From positions 1,054,001 through 1,118,000 of the forward strand of contig JAVHKY010000065.1 in assembly GCA_035079385.1 (NCBI GenBank): DNA of 64,000 nt, given 5' to 3'. A program made the translations under genes and the position numbers. This DNA comes from Aspidiotus rigidus. Taxonomy: Eukaryota; Arthropoda; Insecta; Hemiptera; Diaspididae. The notes beneath the pieces were generated by a model. It worked only from the letters and a program-made list of their open reading frames with translations, did no database searches and was not told the origin of the DNA. How positions within the stretch are numbered: the stretch's first letter is position 1; the number at the start of each line of letters is the position of its first letter. Of the stretch, positions 9,362 to 20,086 are shown piece after piece.

Positions 9362-10084
9362 GATACAAATACCTGCTTTAAATTATGACTTACTAGGTTT
9401 TTTTGAAATTCAATCGATCGAGCAATTCTTTATTCCATTTTTCTTCCTCTTTTTTGATTTTTTTCCCCTTTTTCCATCTTTGGATGGCAAATTCAGATAG
9501 GTTGTTCGTGTTTTTACTGAAAATCGTAAGTTACTTTTTTCAATATAAAGACGAAGCAATTCTTTGATCCTATTTTTTTTTCTTTTTCTTTTCCCTTTTC
9601 TTTTTTCTTTCATCCTTGGATGGCAAATTTTGGCAGGTAATTCGTTTTCTTCTTCTTTGTAATTGTACGTAAAATAATGTTTGACCCTTCATTAGAAGTA
9701 TCAATGAAACACGTAAACACAAGAGTGGAAATGAATGGGAATGTATCATTATGAAAGTACTCAAGTATAATATTAGAGTTCGATTATTATTTACACGCGT
9801 ATTTACATCAAGTAGTTTTGTCAAATGAAGATTCTTATCTCAAATTAATGATAATAAGTAGTGGAAAAAAAGATTTAATAATACAAATCTGGAATCTTAA
9901 AATCACGATTGTTGAAGTACGAATCTGTACGGATTACTTGAGAATCAGAATAGGTATTTTGAGTTCACAGATGCAAACAGAAAGGGAGAAATATCGATCA
10001 AATCATCATTTGTGAGAAAAGAAAAATCAAATGTAAAATGAATGCCATACTAAGACCTTACTCAAATAACCCTATCACTCGACC
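9362..10084. other. Block 0 tail, pyrimidine-rich, non-coding
   Basis: 9400-9755 aligns with 40140-40500: CAATCGATCGAGCAATTC, a duplicated T-rich piece followed by GGATGGCAAATT, and then TTCTTTGTAATTGTACGTAAAATAAT. The alignment resumes at 10020-10050 (AAATGTAAAATGAATGCC). The Lys/Arg-rich minus-strand frames (9410-9824) come from the T-rich tracts and are not genes. Confidence 0.55.
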
Positions 10085-10289
10085 CATTTCATTCTTCATA
10101 CACTAACACCTTCATCTGGATTCCAGGTCATATCGATCACCCTCAACATGAAAACTTGATCATGCGGCTAAGAACTCCACCCTCTTACCAGAAATTTTTT
10201 ACCCAGCTCATTCACCAGGAAATGACCATCATACGTTCCAACATCCTATACCTTCTTGGCATGACCTTTGGAAAGAATAGCATCACAAG

Positions 10290-11678
10290 TGTTACGTCTC
10301 TAATAAGATCCTCTCTATCTAAACGGGCTTCGGCCCAAGGAATTCGTCTAAGAGACTACTTGATACAGCGTTTGAGGCCGTCCAGAACGCCGCCCTGGCA
10401 GTGGCAAGTATTGATGATCTTAGTACGGGAATCTCCCTAGACTGGTGAATTGAGAAGCCGTGAGTCTCTTAGACGAGTTCCTTGGGCCGAAGCCCGTTTA
10501 GATAGAGAGGATCTTATTAGAGACGTAACATTTCAGAAGTGGGATAGTGGGCCTTTGCCCTTGATGTGATTGTGGGCCATTGCCCTTTGATGTGATTGTG
10601 GGCCACTGCCCTGTGGTATGAGAGTTGGGCTACTGCCCTACTTCAAGAGTCAGAATACCGGGCCATTGCCCTCCTTTAAGAGTTAGTTCTCTTTGGCCAT
10701 TGCCGGGAACTAGTCTTCTGGTAGTAGAAGTGGCCCTTGCCTGCTATTACTTCTTCAGTACTTCTTCAGAGAAGACAACTACGGGCCATCGCCCCCGCGA
10801 AAAGATAGGCCGACTGCCTCAAACGCTGTATCAAGTTGACGTACCACGTACGGGGTGGAAAGGAGGGACTGTGCGTGAATCACGCACAGCCGTACGTGAT
10901 CTTTTAGGACGGTAACTCAGGAAACCAGTGGACGGTCGAGTGCACCTGAAAAGGGAGAGAACGCCGCCCTGGCAGTGGCAAGTATTGATGATCTTAGTAC
11001 GGGAATCTCCCTAGACTGGTGAATTGAGAAGCCGTGAGTCTCTTAGACGAGTTCCTTGGGCCGAAGCCCGTTTAGATAGAGAGGATCTTATTAGAGACGT
11101 AACATTTCAGAAGTGGGATAGTGGGCCTTTGCCCTTGATGTGATTGTGGGCCATTGCCCTTTGATGTGATTGTGGGCCACTGCCCTGTGGTATGAGAGTT
11201 GGGCTACTGCCCTACTTCAAGAGTCAGAATACCGGGCCATTGCCCTCCTTTAAGAGTTAGTTCTCTTTGGCCATTGCCGGGAACTAGTCTTCTGGTAGTA
11301 GAAGTGGCCCTTGCCTGCTATTACTTCTTCAGTACTTCTTCAGAGAAGACAACTACGGGCCATCGCCCCCGCGAAAAGATAGGCCGACTGCCTCAAACGC
11401 TGTATCAAGTTGACGTACCACGTACGGGGTGGAAAGGAGGGACTGTGCGTGAATCACGTACAGCCGTACGTGATCTTTTAGGACGGTAACTCAGGAAACC
11501 AGTGGACGGTCGAGTGCACCTGAAAAGGGAGAGAACGCCGCCCTGGCAGTGGCAAGTATTGATGATCTTAGTACGGGAATCTCCCTAGACTGGTGAATTG
11601 AGAAGCCGTGAGTCTCTTAGACGAGTTCCTTGGGCCGAAGCCCGTTTAGATAGAGAGGATCTTATTAGAGACGTAACA
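10290..11678. mobile_element. 1389-bp inverted-repeat element inserted in the LINE fragment
   Basis: The terminal inverted repeats are 67 bp with one mismatch: 10290-10356 starts TGTTACGTCTCTAATAAG and 11612-11678 ends CTTATTAGAGACGTAACA. A direct CACAA lies at each edge (10284-10288 and 11677-11681). Joining the flanks at CACAA gives back a continuous LINE sequence, so the boundaries are supported. The interior is made of 574-bp tandem units plus a short inverted piece (10357-10383, pairing with CCTCAAACGCTGTATCAAG inside each unit). No transposase or RT frame is present. It does not fit a superfamily I can name. TG...CA ends would also suit a rearranged LTR. Confidence 0.75.
10384..11678. 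repeat. 574-bp tandem repeat, 2.26 units
   Basis: The units are 10384-10957, 10958-11531 and a partial 11532-11678. The two full units are nearly identical; I noticed one C/T difference (TCACGCACAG versus TCACGTACAG). Each unit holds a copy of the element's right terminus near its start. It then carries an array of about nine short imperfect palindromes of the type GGGCCATTGCCC, GGGCCACTGCCC or GGGCTACTGCCC spaced by about 25-50 bp, and ends with the self-complementary CTGTGCGTGAATCACGCACAG. The 96-codon frames at 10625 and 11199 are by-products of this GC-rich pattern. Confidence 0.9.
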
Positions 11679-12030
11679 CAACAAACTAAGATCAATCAAA
11701 AGCCTCCCTATTCCTTGGTCCTCTTCAAATAGAAACTCCCGCCACAAAGAAGTCATCCTCTCTCGTTTTAGGATTGGCCATACCCGACTCACTCACTCTC
11801 ACCTTGTCCTCGGTCTCCACGTCCTTCTGTCATGTAACTACTGCCATTCGGATAACCTCACAGTTCAACACCTGTTCTCATATCCCGTCCTCCAAAACCA
11901 ACGTTTCGCCTATTACATCCCCACATCTAAAACCTTAACCCAACAACCCCGACATCATCTCCAATTTCCTCACGTATCTTCATTCTACCAATTTCTATCA
12001 ATTTCTCCAACATTAGAAAACGAATTAATT

Positions 12031-14727
12031 GAATGACATTCGATATAATTATTGTAGAATCAACTTGACGCGAGTTGATGACCCGTTTTCTGTAGTCGAA
12101 TAGCTCGTTAGTAATAAAAAGAAAAGAAAAGACTATAATTTTATCCATCTCAGGTATAAATTAAGAAAAAAAAAAAGTCTTCCTCGCCGTCATTCATCTC
12201 AGTCAGGTACGATTTCAATAACCCTGAGTTACCGGGAAAGGTAAGAGAATCACAGAGGATGAAGAAGATTCTTTGTTCAGGTTTTCATATTATCATCCCT
12301 CTACCTCTAAAGGTATGTTCTCTCTTGATACTTGTTCATATTGCATGACGTTTTTCTCGGGCTACATAGGCCAAAGACGTGTTCCAAGTAAAGAAAAAAA
12401 AGAAACGCGATACATCAGATTGTTTAAAATATTAGTAGAAGAAAAGGAAAAAGACGAAGTATTTCAGAAGCATAATATAAATGTCCCATTTCCCCTCATA
12501 TGTATAAGCAATAAGCGAAATGTTTCCAAATCTAACTCCTCTTCTATGAACCTCAAGAAAGGGTATTTTCTCAAGCCTATCCCCCTCGTCCTTATATTAT
12601 ACATAACTGGATGGTTGAAATGTTCAATGTTTCTAAATCGTGCTCCAGTCGTAATTACACGTATAGTTCGAAAGTCGAAATTTCTCCAAGTCCCCAAAAT
12701 GATTTGTATAGGTTGATCGGTGATCGAGGTCGAAATTCTTCCGAGCTCCTTTCTTATCATTGACAAAGCTCGAAATTAGTTTTCTGCAGTAGATCGGAGC
12801 ACTCACCACCCCCCCTCTCACCCTTCCGCTCTCTCTAAACGAAATCACAGTTAACCATCAAGAGCATGGGAGAACTTTTTCTCAAATAGCCCCCATAAAA
12901 AAACCCTACGTTTAAAAAACCCACCAATGGTTATGCGCTTCCAACTATCGAAATGAGAAAAAGAAAGATATGATTTATTTTTCGACGTAGCTGTAAATTA
13001 CTCTTATGTCTCGTAAATATGAGAAAATAATCCAATTTGTCTTTTCGATGACTTTATTTTGAGAAAGAAATCAGAAGACGAGAGGAAACTGGTTCACTTC
13101 TATGACTTTTTTGTACGTACGACTACGACAATTGTTCCGCGATAAAATAATGAAGGATAAAGGTCTGAAATTCGCTCTCGATGCTTGTAAAACTGCTACA
13201 TGCCTTTGGTAATCTATTTACCCTCCTCATGTAACTTAAGCACCCTCGTTTTCAGATAAATATCGTATACTAAATATTAGGTATAACATTTATTTTCTTC
13301 CTCAGTTTTTTGGGGGACGAATAAATCAAACCAGTTTGCTTTATAGTAGCATTTCGTTCTCACAAATTCCGATGAAATAACGAGCTACAAGTTTAAAAGT
13401 TATTACATTTCAGTATACATTCTTTGCGTGGAGGACGTATGAAACTCAGCATTATTTCGAAAGCATTTTATGCGCAATCGGTTATCGAGAAAATATTCAG
13501 CTCCACGTGGAGCGAAAGAGAAAGATCTCAATCGAGGTTTGCATTTGCGTCATATAACACGAGCTGTTTGTACTTCCAAGAAGTTTTAATGTTCTTGTTA
13601 TTCACTTGAAAGTAACGCCCAATGACGTCTTTGAGACAACGGAAGGTGAAAGGTCACTGATATAACAGAGAGCGCGTGGTATCTGCTCTAGATTCTACCG
13701 TCTTATCTCCCTTTTGTACCAGCGTGATTCCTTCTCATGCATTTCATTTGAAAAATATTCTACGCAGTTTAGTGTTTATTACACAGTACCTTGTAATTAC
13801 TTCGCAACATTTTATTTTCCGATGGCGTGATTTCCTTCATCATCAGTTGATCACGTGATCGATAAATGTTGTTTGTTCAGAATCTTCCCGGTTTCACAGA
13901 AAAATATGAGCTGATCAGAGATACAGAATTGTACATCACCTTGATAAGTCCTTCGAAAACATAGTTGAATAGTATCCACGTGCGTCTTCGATTCGAAATC
14001 CAAGAAATGTATGACGAGAACTTACGAAGCTTTTGTGAGGTACAATATGGGGTGTATAAATACGGTTTGCTAAAAATCATGGGATCTACCAGAAGAGCAT
14101 ACATTCGAACGAAGGGAGGGGTTTCGGTAATTTGTCAGATGGCTGTTCGAAAAGCTTTTTAAATGGACAAATTCACAAGGATGATTAGAAAAGAGAAAGT
14201 TGTGCGTCCAAGGCAGGACATATCTGTATTTTCAACTTTCCCAAATCTGGCTGTTCGAAATTCTAAATCATCCTTCCATAGAGGTTGAGATTACTTGACA
14301 GAAAAAAAGAGTTTGGAACTATTTTACGATGTAGTCTCACTTTAGTTTCAATCGCAACACTTTCATCGTTATTTTTCTCCCCCAAGATAATTCGCGATTT
14401 CACTCGGCTCTCTATAGGTCTTAATCACTTTTTCATACTTCCGCGAACATCTTAATGAATCTGTAGGATCATTTCACAAGCTTGTTTTCTAAAATCACAA
14501 CAAAATCGGTCGGTATGAGAAATCAACGCAACATCGAGTAAGCCTACACCACTAAGCTTCAGGCCATCCTCAATTAGGTAGCTGGAACACATCCTTTCTT
14601 TCCCATTCTAATCAGCACTATACAAACCACGAATTACGACCGAAAACAGTGTTTTACTACGAATTATGGCACTTTAGAATATTACAATTCGCGAGCGAAT
14701 AGCGGCCGCTATTGAAAAATGTAATGT
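12031..14727. other. Spacer, no gene recognised
   Basis: A segment near 12500-12780 (AAATGTTTCCAAATC, TGATCGAGGTCGAAATTC) loosely resembles 26310-26440 in the CMTR2 intron region, so it may be a dispersed repeat. Open frames of 60-147 codons occur (for example plus 12273-12716). They lack recognisable motifs and their overlapping antisense frames are similar in length. I see no RNA gene. Confidence 0.45.
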
Positions 14728-14999
14728 AATTGTGATGCGATCTGCGAAACCATAGGATAAGTCGCACTGGCGGGGCCAACCCATGTAAAACTCGCCTAGG
14801 AATATAGCGATATCAATATGCAGTTAACCAAAATGATTTCTTTTGAGTAACATCGTGGCGCAAATATTCGGCAAACAACACGAAGATATTTGCGTTTATA
14901 GCATGTGTAGTTGCGTATTGTGAAGGCAGGTTTTACACAGGGGGGGGGGTCCCCCAGCGCCACTTATCCTATGGTTTTGCAGATCGCATCACAATTACA
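14728..14999. repeat. Short inverted-repeat element
   Basis: TAATTGTGATGCGATCTGCGAAACCATAGGATAAG (14727-14761) is matched in reverse complement by CTTATCCTATGGTTTTGCAGATCGCATCACAATTA (14963-14997), giving arms of about 35 bp and a total of about 270 bp. The interior includes a run of nine or ten G followed by TCCCCC. It looks like a MITE, but no clear target duplication could be defined. Confidence 0.75.
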
Positions 15000-16603
15000 A
15001 ATTCACAAAATTTTTGGCAGCCAACAGTTGCGAGAGAGTACCCGTAAAAATTAGTATCGAATGATTTCGTTTTCGTCAAATTGAGCCATTTTTTCGGCAA
15101 TAAAAGTTTGTTTTCCACTCATTAGTGCAGTAGACGACGTATTTCATACTGAATCTCGGAAATTTATTTCGTCGTCTTGTCTCTCCAATTACTCCTCCAA
15201 ATTTGTTTGGTTCGGGTGATCGGTATTTTTCTTGGTTCTTCATGAGAACGTAAATCACGTACGATAACTAAAATATCGTACAATTGGGTGGAACGCGACT
15301 CGTTACCAACCCTTCTCTAATTCCCTCGCATCCTTCGATGCTATACCATCAGTTGCCCTTCCAAATCAAATTCATGCTCTTTTAGTTACTTCTCCGCGCT
15401 TACTCCATCCCGATATTCTTCATCAGGGGTTTACCTGGTCCCATCAGAGAATGAAAAATAGATGAAATTTATTACAGCGAGAAAAATGCAGATCATGTTT
15501 TTTGTCTGTCTCACCTCTCTGGTCTCATATGGATGAATATGAAGTGAACGCAAATATTGGAAGTAGAGAGAAGGGGAGAGCAGAGATATGGATCTAATTA
15601 CTATCTATTTTTACTTTTATTTCACGGCAGTTAAAGGTAATTATTGATGAAGGAGTGTAGTTTTCTTAGACTGGGTTGCTTTCAGGGGTCACTCGCTACG
15701 CTCTTTCGCCCCGACTCTTCGCCCAGAATAATAAGGAACGAAATTCCTCCTGTGGACCTGCGTCTATAAATTCGTTTGAATTTTTGGTAGCGTACTTCAA
15801 TTCAAAGTCAGTATCATTTTATCAGTTCGTACATTGGGGAGGGAATGAAGGAGACAATGGGTCTGATGAGAACTCCATCTTTATGAGTTTTGGATCACTC
15901 GTGAAGTTTGGAAGGAATCTTTCATGTCCTTATTATGAAAACGGTTAACCCCTATTCGTCGAATCTCTTTTTCTGTATCAATATTGCCTCATTTCGCAAC
16001 CTTTTACGCATTCCACTCAGAAATGTAGAGGCCTGAACCGAAAAAACTCCATTCTTCTCCAAAATTTTTCCCATTTATCTACCAACTAAACTTCCTGCCC
16101 CGCATCTAATCAGATTCAATGGCCACCGAGCTCATATCTCTGATGACAGGTAGTTTGTCGCTCAATGAAAACAAATCTGTATACAATGAATGAAATAGTC
16201 TTAATAAAATTGAGGTGAAAGGCTTTGGGTGCAACGTATTGTTCGTATAAAACGTGAAAAGTCTTAGCTTCCTCACTCGATACCCACTCGTCGAGTTGAG
16301 CCTACTTTTGGTTTCATGAACTAATCAAAAAAATAAGAAATTACAATAACAATAGCTGCTAATACTCGACGGAATAATTGGTAGATAAAACAAAGTAGTT
16401 TTTAGTACTACCGTCTAATAAAATTTATTAATTACACACAGGAGAGAGCCCGACGTTTCGAAGAAACTTTCTCCTTTGACAAGGGATAATATATTATACT
16501 GACCCGCAAGTATAGAAAACTATTAAGTTTAATAAATAAATAAATGACCGATGTAAATGTGGGGGAGACAAGTCAATATCTTCATGAAAGCATATATCAA
16601 CAA
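15000..16603. other. Spacer, no gene supported
   Basis: The only frame of note is plus 15676-15948 (90 codons, containing FEFLVAYFNSKSVSFYQF). It has no recognisable domain, and the start is an unverified upstream codon. At about 16445-16490 the sequence CCGACGTTTCGAAGAAAC resembles the CGAAACGTC motifs of Penelope-like terminal repeats, but it is too short to call. Confidence 0.4.
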
Positions 16604-16744
16604 AACTGCCGTACAAAGTAGAATTGACGTATACCCATATCAACAATCAGCAAAAAAGGTTATTTTTTCCATATGTGAAGGATATCTTTTTCGCAGATCG
16701 TCGATATGGATATACATACGTCAATTCTACTTTGTACGGCAGAA
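16604..16744. repeat. Short hairpin element
   Basis: TGCCGTACAAAGTAGAATTGACGTATA (about 16608-16634) is mirrored by TACGTCAATTCTACTTTGTACGGCA (about 16718-16742), with CCATATC/GATATGG pairing inside. The arms are about 35 bp. No protein is encoded. A related GATGTATATCCAA/TTGGATATACGTC hairpin occurs near 33770-33980. Confidence 0.75.
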
Positions 16745-16881
16745 AAGTATAATGTACAGCGGATTAATTGGTCGATTGGGTGGGAGTAGAAGGAAGTGAG
16801 AGTTACCAATCGGAAAAGAGTTGACGCGTACTTTGTTGCGGTGAATTGTGTTATCGTTTGAATAAGGTTTCTGTAAACCAT

Positions 16882-16916
16882 TATATAAAAGGAACAACGG
16901 CTGCATCTTGTCAGTT
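16882..16916 (+). promoter_or_regulatory. Core promoter: TATA box plus initiator
   Basis: TATATAAAA (16882-16890) is followed by the arthropod initiator TCAGTT (16911-16916), whose A at 16913 lies 31 bases after the first T of the TATA box. That is the expected spacing for RNA polymerase II. The predicted leader is 86 bases, ending at the ATG at 16999. A further conserved upstream motif, GAGTTGACGCGT, lies near 16820 and is shared with block 0. Confidence 0.75.
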
Positions 16917-16998
16917 GTAACGAAGCGGTGATGTCGTTATATCGAGTCTCTTCCTTCTGTCGTTTTCGCGCACTATCGTTTTTCTGCGTCTTGAAAAT

Positions 16999-17535
16999 AT
17001 GTACAACTACCTACCTGACGACGAGGTCGCAGAACAGGTTAATTTGGATCGTAAAAGAAAACTGAATTCTTTTTCTTGGCTAAAAGTGTCCGGTTTTGTA
17101 AACTTTGCTCTTTTTTTACTTGCCCTTCTATACTATAATCCTGAAGTGGACCTGCTTGATCGGTTGTTTGCAAGCCTATTCTATATTTTCGCGACTTTTT
17201 TCCTGGTTTTGAACGTTATTTGGGTATGGATATTATTGTTTTTCTACGGGAAATTTGGAGATTTATTTCCACGGATCGTTGAATGTTTCCTTCTACTCTT
17301 GAAAGATTTGGGATTCTTATTCGGAAAGTGTATCATTCGATGTCTGGAGAAATTGACTGGAGTGGTTCTTGGACGACCGAATCAAATGGCGCAACAAGAG
17401 TCTACATTATATGAATTTGATGAAGAGGAATTCGGAATATTATGGCCCCGTCAGAGCCAGGAATCGGGTGAAAGTTCTTCTCGAAGAAAGAGGCGAAGAA
17501 AGAGGCGAAAAGGGAGGCGAAAAAGGAAGCGATAG
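16999..17535 (+). CDS. Small multi-pass membrane protein, orphan family, block 1 copy
   Basis: An intronless frame of 178 codons sits directly behind a well-formed core promoter. Residues 1-27 are polar and acidic (LPDDEVAEQVNLDRKRK). Hydrophobic segments are at about 28-46, 57-83 and 88-113, the last with charged residues and Cys111/Cys115. Residues 120-158 are polar (YEFDEEEFGILW), and 159-178 are almost entirely Arg/Lys after a Ser triplet. I recognise no known domain or catalytic motif. The basic tail could bind nucleic acid, phospholipid or act as a retention signal; these are guesses. It is the only copy in the window with both an intact frame and an intact promoter, so it is the best candidate for the expressed member. 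The +1 frame at its 3' end is also open and conserved. Confidence 0.75.
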   Translation: MYNYLPDDEVAEQVNLDRKRKLNSFSWLKVSGFVNFALFLLALLYYNPEVDLLDRLFASLFYIFATFFLVLNVIWVWILLFFYGKFGDLFPRIVECFLLLLKDLGFLFGKCIIRCLEKLTGVVLGRPNQMAQQESTLYEFDEEEFGILWPRQSQESGESSSRRKRRRKRRKGRRKRKR

Positions 17536-17677
17536 GAGGAGATACCAACGCAGGATCAGCATGCTGAAGATGTTTCACAAGAAGAGGAGCCACAGGTATT
17601 TGGAAGAACTCCCAACATCAGTTCAAATACTGCCCAATACATCACGGCTGCCGATTATAAAAGTTGTAGGTACGTAA
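17369..17677 (+). other. Conserved +1-frame ORF overlapping and following the small gene (block 1)
   Basis: This frame starts inside the 178-codon gene and continues 142 bases past its TAG stop at 17533. The 3' part (RRRYQRRISMLKMFHKKR, SHRYLEELPTS) matches the block 0 product at 21 of 24 positions, with most nucleotide changes synonymous in this frame only. Both paralogues keep the same +1 relation between the frames. The 5' part overlaps the Arg/Lys-rich tail. In blocks 2 and 3 the region is deleted. It may be a frameshift extension, an alternative exon or a relic; no function is known. Confidence 0.4.
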
Positions 17678-19963
17678 AAGAAAAACGTGGAAAGTATCTT
17701 CGATCGGAGTACGCGAGTAATTACTTGATCTTTTATATCCTTGTACACTTGAATTTTCGGCAAGTCGATCATTTTTTCAATATTTGTGTTCTTCACCGAT
17801 GCGTTCCTGCATATTTGTAATGACCTTCGAATTGATTGTCTAGTTATAAATATTCGTGAATAATTTAGTAGTTGTAAATGTTTGATTTTTAGAAATTAAA
17901 CAATTGATGTAGTTGAAATTTTAATTTTTAGTCAAAAATTTGAGTCAGCGAACAGTCTTGTCTTTGATACCGGAGCTACTAGTTTTCCCATTCAGAGGAA
18001 TAACTTTCAAAATACGATGAATTTGATTCTTTGAATTATTTAAATTTTTATTATATAACTGTACGAGTACAATTACTCACATTATGAGCTCGACGATTTA
18101 TTTAGATTCAATTGAGATGAAAAAGTGAATTTGTTTGAGATATATTAGAAAGAATGATCGTAATGGTGTTGGGGATACTATTTAAAGTTTCGATGTCTGA
18201 GGAGGGGATATGTGTATTAGAAAATCGGTTGAGAAGGAGTTCTATAGCTGGTGACTATGTAGTCGATTGAAAGATCTTTATTGTGATAAAACGGGCTCCT
18301 CGGAGAGGGGAGGGTGAGTCTTGGTGGATAACATGAGAGTGAGTGATGCACGTGTGGCCCATTCTTAGTCGAAAGATGATGCGATGACCTCTTTTTGTCT
18401 AGACTGAGAGAAAAGTTTGGTGACTTGGGACAAGAGAATCGATTCGCGAATGATACCCTAATAATTAGGTACTGATGACCTCAATTCAAGTATAATTAGG
18501 GAGTCATTCTTAGGGTTACGTTAACGAACTCGTGAACTTCAGGTACATAGCTTTTTACCCTTCGATCTTTTCAGCGGCGGAAGAAAATGTCAAGTATTGA
18601 ATATATTGCTTGCTAACCATCATCGAAATATGGGTGCTCATTTTTCCTATTCGGAAATATAGGAAAACCGGCGTTGAAAAATAAAATTCGAACAGATAAA
18701 CGAAATATGAATGAATAGGAAGACAGTTTCAATATGAAGGGTCAGCGTGAAGTTATCTAGATGACACGGAAAAATTTTTATCCATGAGCGAAGATTGAGG
18801 TAACTGGCTTGGAAGCGGGGATAAAAATTCCGACTGAAGATAAAAGACGATAAGAATAACGAGAATATAAAGAGTACTTCTCTCTGCGTTCGATGGAAAA
18901 CCCTATAATGACTTCACTTCCTACCACATTACGGCTTCATCTATGTCAGGCATCTTCTTCAAACCCGAATTCCTCAAAACAAGGTTTCTTGCTCTTCTGA
19001 AAACCCTTTACTTCGTCCCCCTCTTGATACATACATTTCAATGGTCAGAATTTCAACAGGAAAACTGTTCTATGAGGGCGGAGGTATCTGTGTAAGTACA
19101 CTATGACAGAAGGGGACTAAAAAAACTCAAGACTTTTTGGGACTCCCAATCATGAATTCGATTTTCAATATCAAAACCAATTCACCCCATAGAATAGGTT
19201 TCCTAAAGCGTCTCTCGTTTAACTTGACGTTAGAAGGCGTCACTTTTCCTAAATATTTGTATAAGTAGTCTTTAAAGTAGGCCAGAGTCATTGATCCCCT
19301 TGGAGCCACTATTGAGTGAAAAGACGGTTGACAGCTGGAAGCGGTTATCCTTCCCAAATCACTCCCATAAATAGGGTTCCCTGTTATACAATTCACGAAG
19401 TCAAGGAAAGCGAACACGACGATGAGGTCATAGACTGTTATTAAAGTCGTTGTATAATATCTCGTTTCAAAACCACAAAATGAGTCGCAGTCAGACAAAT
19501 TCAACCTTGAGTCGGCAAATTGATTTTCGCATAAGACTATACGAGTAAGTCTAACTGGAATTCCTTCTTTGTTAATTTTCGATGGACTGTTTAATTTGGG
19601 AAAAGGGAAAGGTAAGTAAGAGAGTCTTCTCGTAATTACGAGACATTATAAGTATACAAGAAAAATTACAATCATGTAACGAAAATGTTGAGTAAGTAGA
19701 CGCATTTCAGTTTTCTTAATCAATAACTCAGAAATTATGTTTTTTGCAAAAAATTGAAGAGACGATGAACTATTGTTCATTTGACCCTAATTTTCTTTCT
19801 AATGAGGATAATAATTTCAAAAAGTCCATTAAGCCGATCTCGAGTTATCCTGTGTTTAAAAAAAAAAATTTTAATAGTACCTTTATCGCCGGATAAAATT
19901 CTTTTTGCATACAAAATGGTGGATGCGTGTACCCATATTGATAAGAAGTCGAAGTACGAGTAC
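17678..19963. other. Non-coding flank of block 1
   Basis: Colinear with block 0 (1870-6140, minus its LINE) and with 36353-38041 of block 2. Compared with block 2 it retains about 620 bp between 17850 and 18460. The minus frame 19127-19504 (MNLSDCDSFCGFETRYY) is partly kept in blocks 2 and 3 but is shortened there by indels and not kept in block 0. I do not call it a gene. Confidence 0.5.
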
Positions 19964-20086
19964 GTTCCGCGTAATGTCACAGGCGTCGCGTCGTAAAACT
20001 GGTTAACGATGTCGGTGCGCTCCTGCTGAATTCGTTTTATTGCGATACTACCAGGGACATTCGCGGACCACAGAGACTTATTTTTG
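19964..20086 (-). CDS. Candidate orphan exon, block 1
   Basis: On the minus strand a CTCACCATCAG acceptor is followed by a 123-base open segment. It encodes KNKSLWSANVPGSIAIKRI, then QQERTDIVNQFYDATPVTLRG, and ends at a GT (GTACTCG here, GTAAGCG in blocks 2 and 3). The length is exactly 41 codons and is unchanged in all three copies, while nearby DNA has indels. The residue composition looks protein-like, but I do not recognise the family, and I find no partner exons nearby. It may be a captured exon or a relic of a transposon gene. Confidence 0.3.

Larger units (their letters stand above)
990..10050. repeat. Old divergent copy of the tandem block (block 0)
   Basis: This stretch is colinear with block 1. 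The upstream GAGTTGACGCGT motif, the small gene (1174-1710), its 3' flank, a region at 3700-6130 matching 19150-19540, a region at 8255-9240 matching 20215-20980, and 9400-10050 matching 40140-40570 all occur in the same order. Divergence is substantial, with many indels. It has gained its own insertions (LINE, hAT-like element, palindrome) and has no CMTR2 gene. It is therefore the oldest recognisable complete-left-half copy in the window. Confidence 0.8.
10085..12030 (+). mobile_element. 3' fragment of a Jockey-like LINE (RNase H and Cys-rich tail), interrupted
   Basis: Plus-strand translation before 10289 gives FIWIPGHIDHPQHENLIMR, the end of a LINE RNase H domain. After 11679 it gives NKLRSIKSLPIPW, then KEVILSRFRIGHTRLTHSHL and CNYCHSDNLTVQHLFSYP, the usual C-terminal block of Jockey-type ORF2 with its Cys/His cluster. 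The two parts belong to one element that was split by the inverted-repeat element at 10290-11678. No complete frame remains, and the RT domain is absent. The 3' limit near 12030 is approximate because I see no tail or target duplication. Confidence 0.75.

Noticed and set aside
9410..9824. Minus-strand Lys/Arg-rich ORFs
   Set aside because: They are translations of T-rich tracts, with repeated KKKK-type composition and no conservation in the other blocks.
10625..11489. Two identical 96-codon frames (MGYCPTSRV...)
   Set aside because: They lie in the 574-bp tandem repeat and come from the GC-rich palindrome array. Duplication explains their identity and there is no domain or codon signal.
10384..11678. 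Possible CRISPR-like array of short palindromic repeats
   Set aside because: The repeats are imperfect 12-mers with irregular spacing inside a eukaryotic inverted-repeat element. There are no spacers of uniform length and no cas genes.
12273..12766. Overlapping plus and minus ORFs of 147 and 100 codons
   Set aside because: There are no recognisable motifs, both strands are open over the same stretch, and the sequence resembles a dispersed non-coding segment near 26310-26440.
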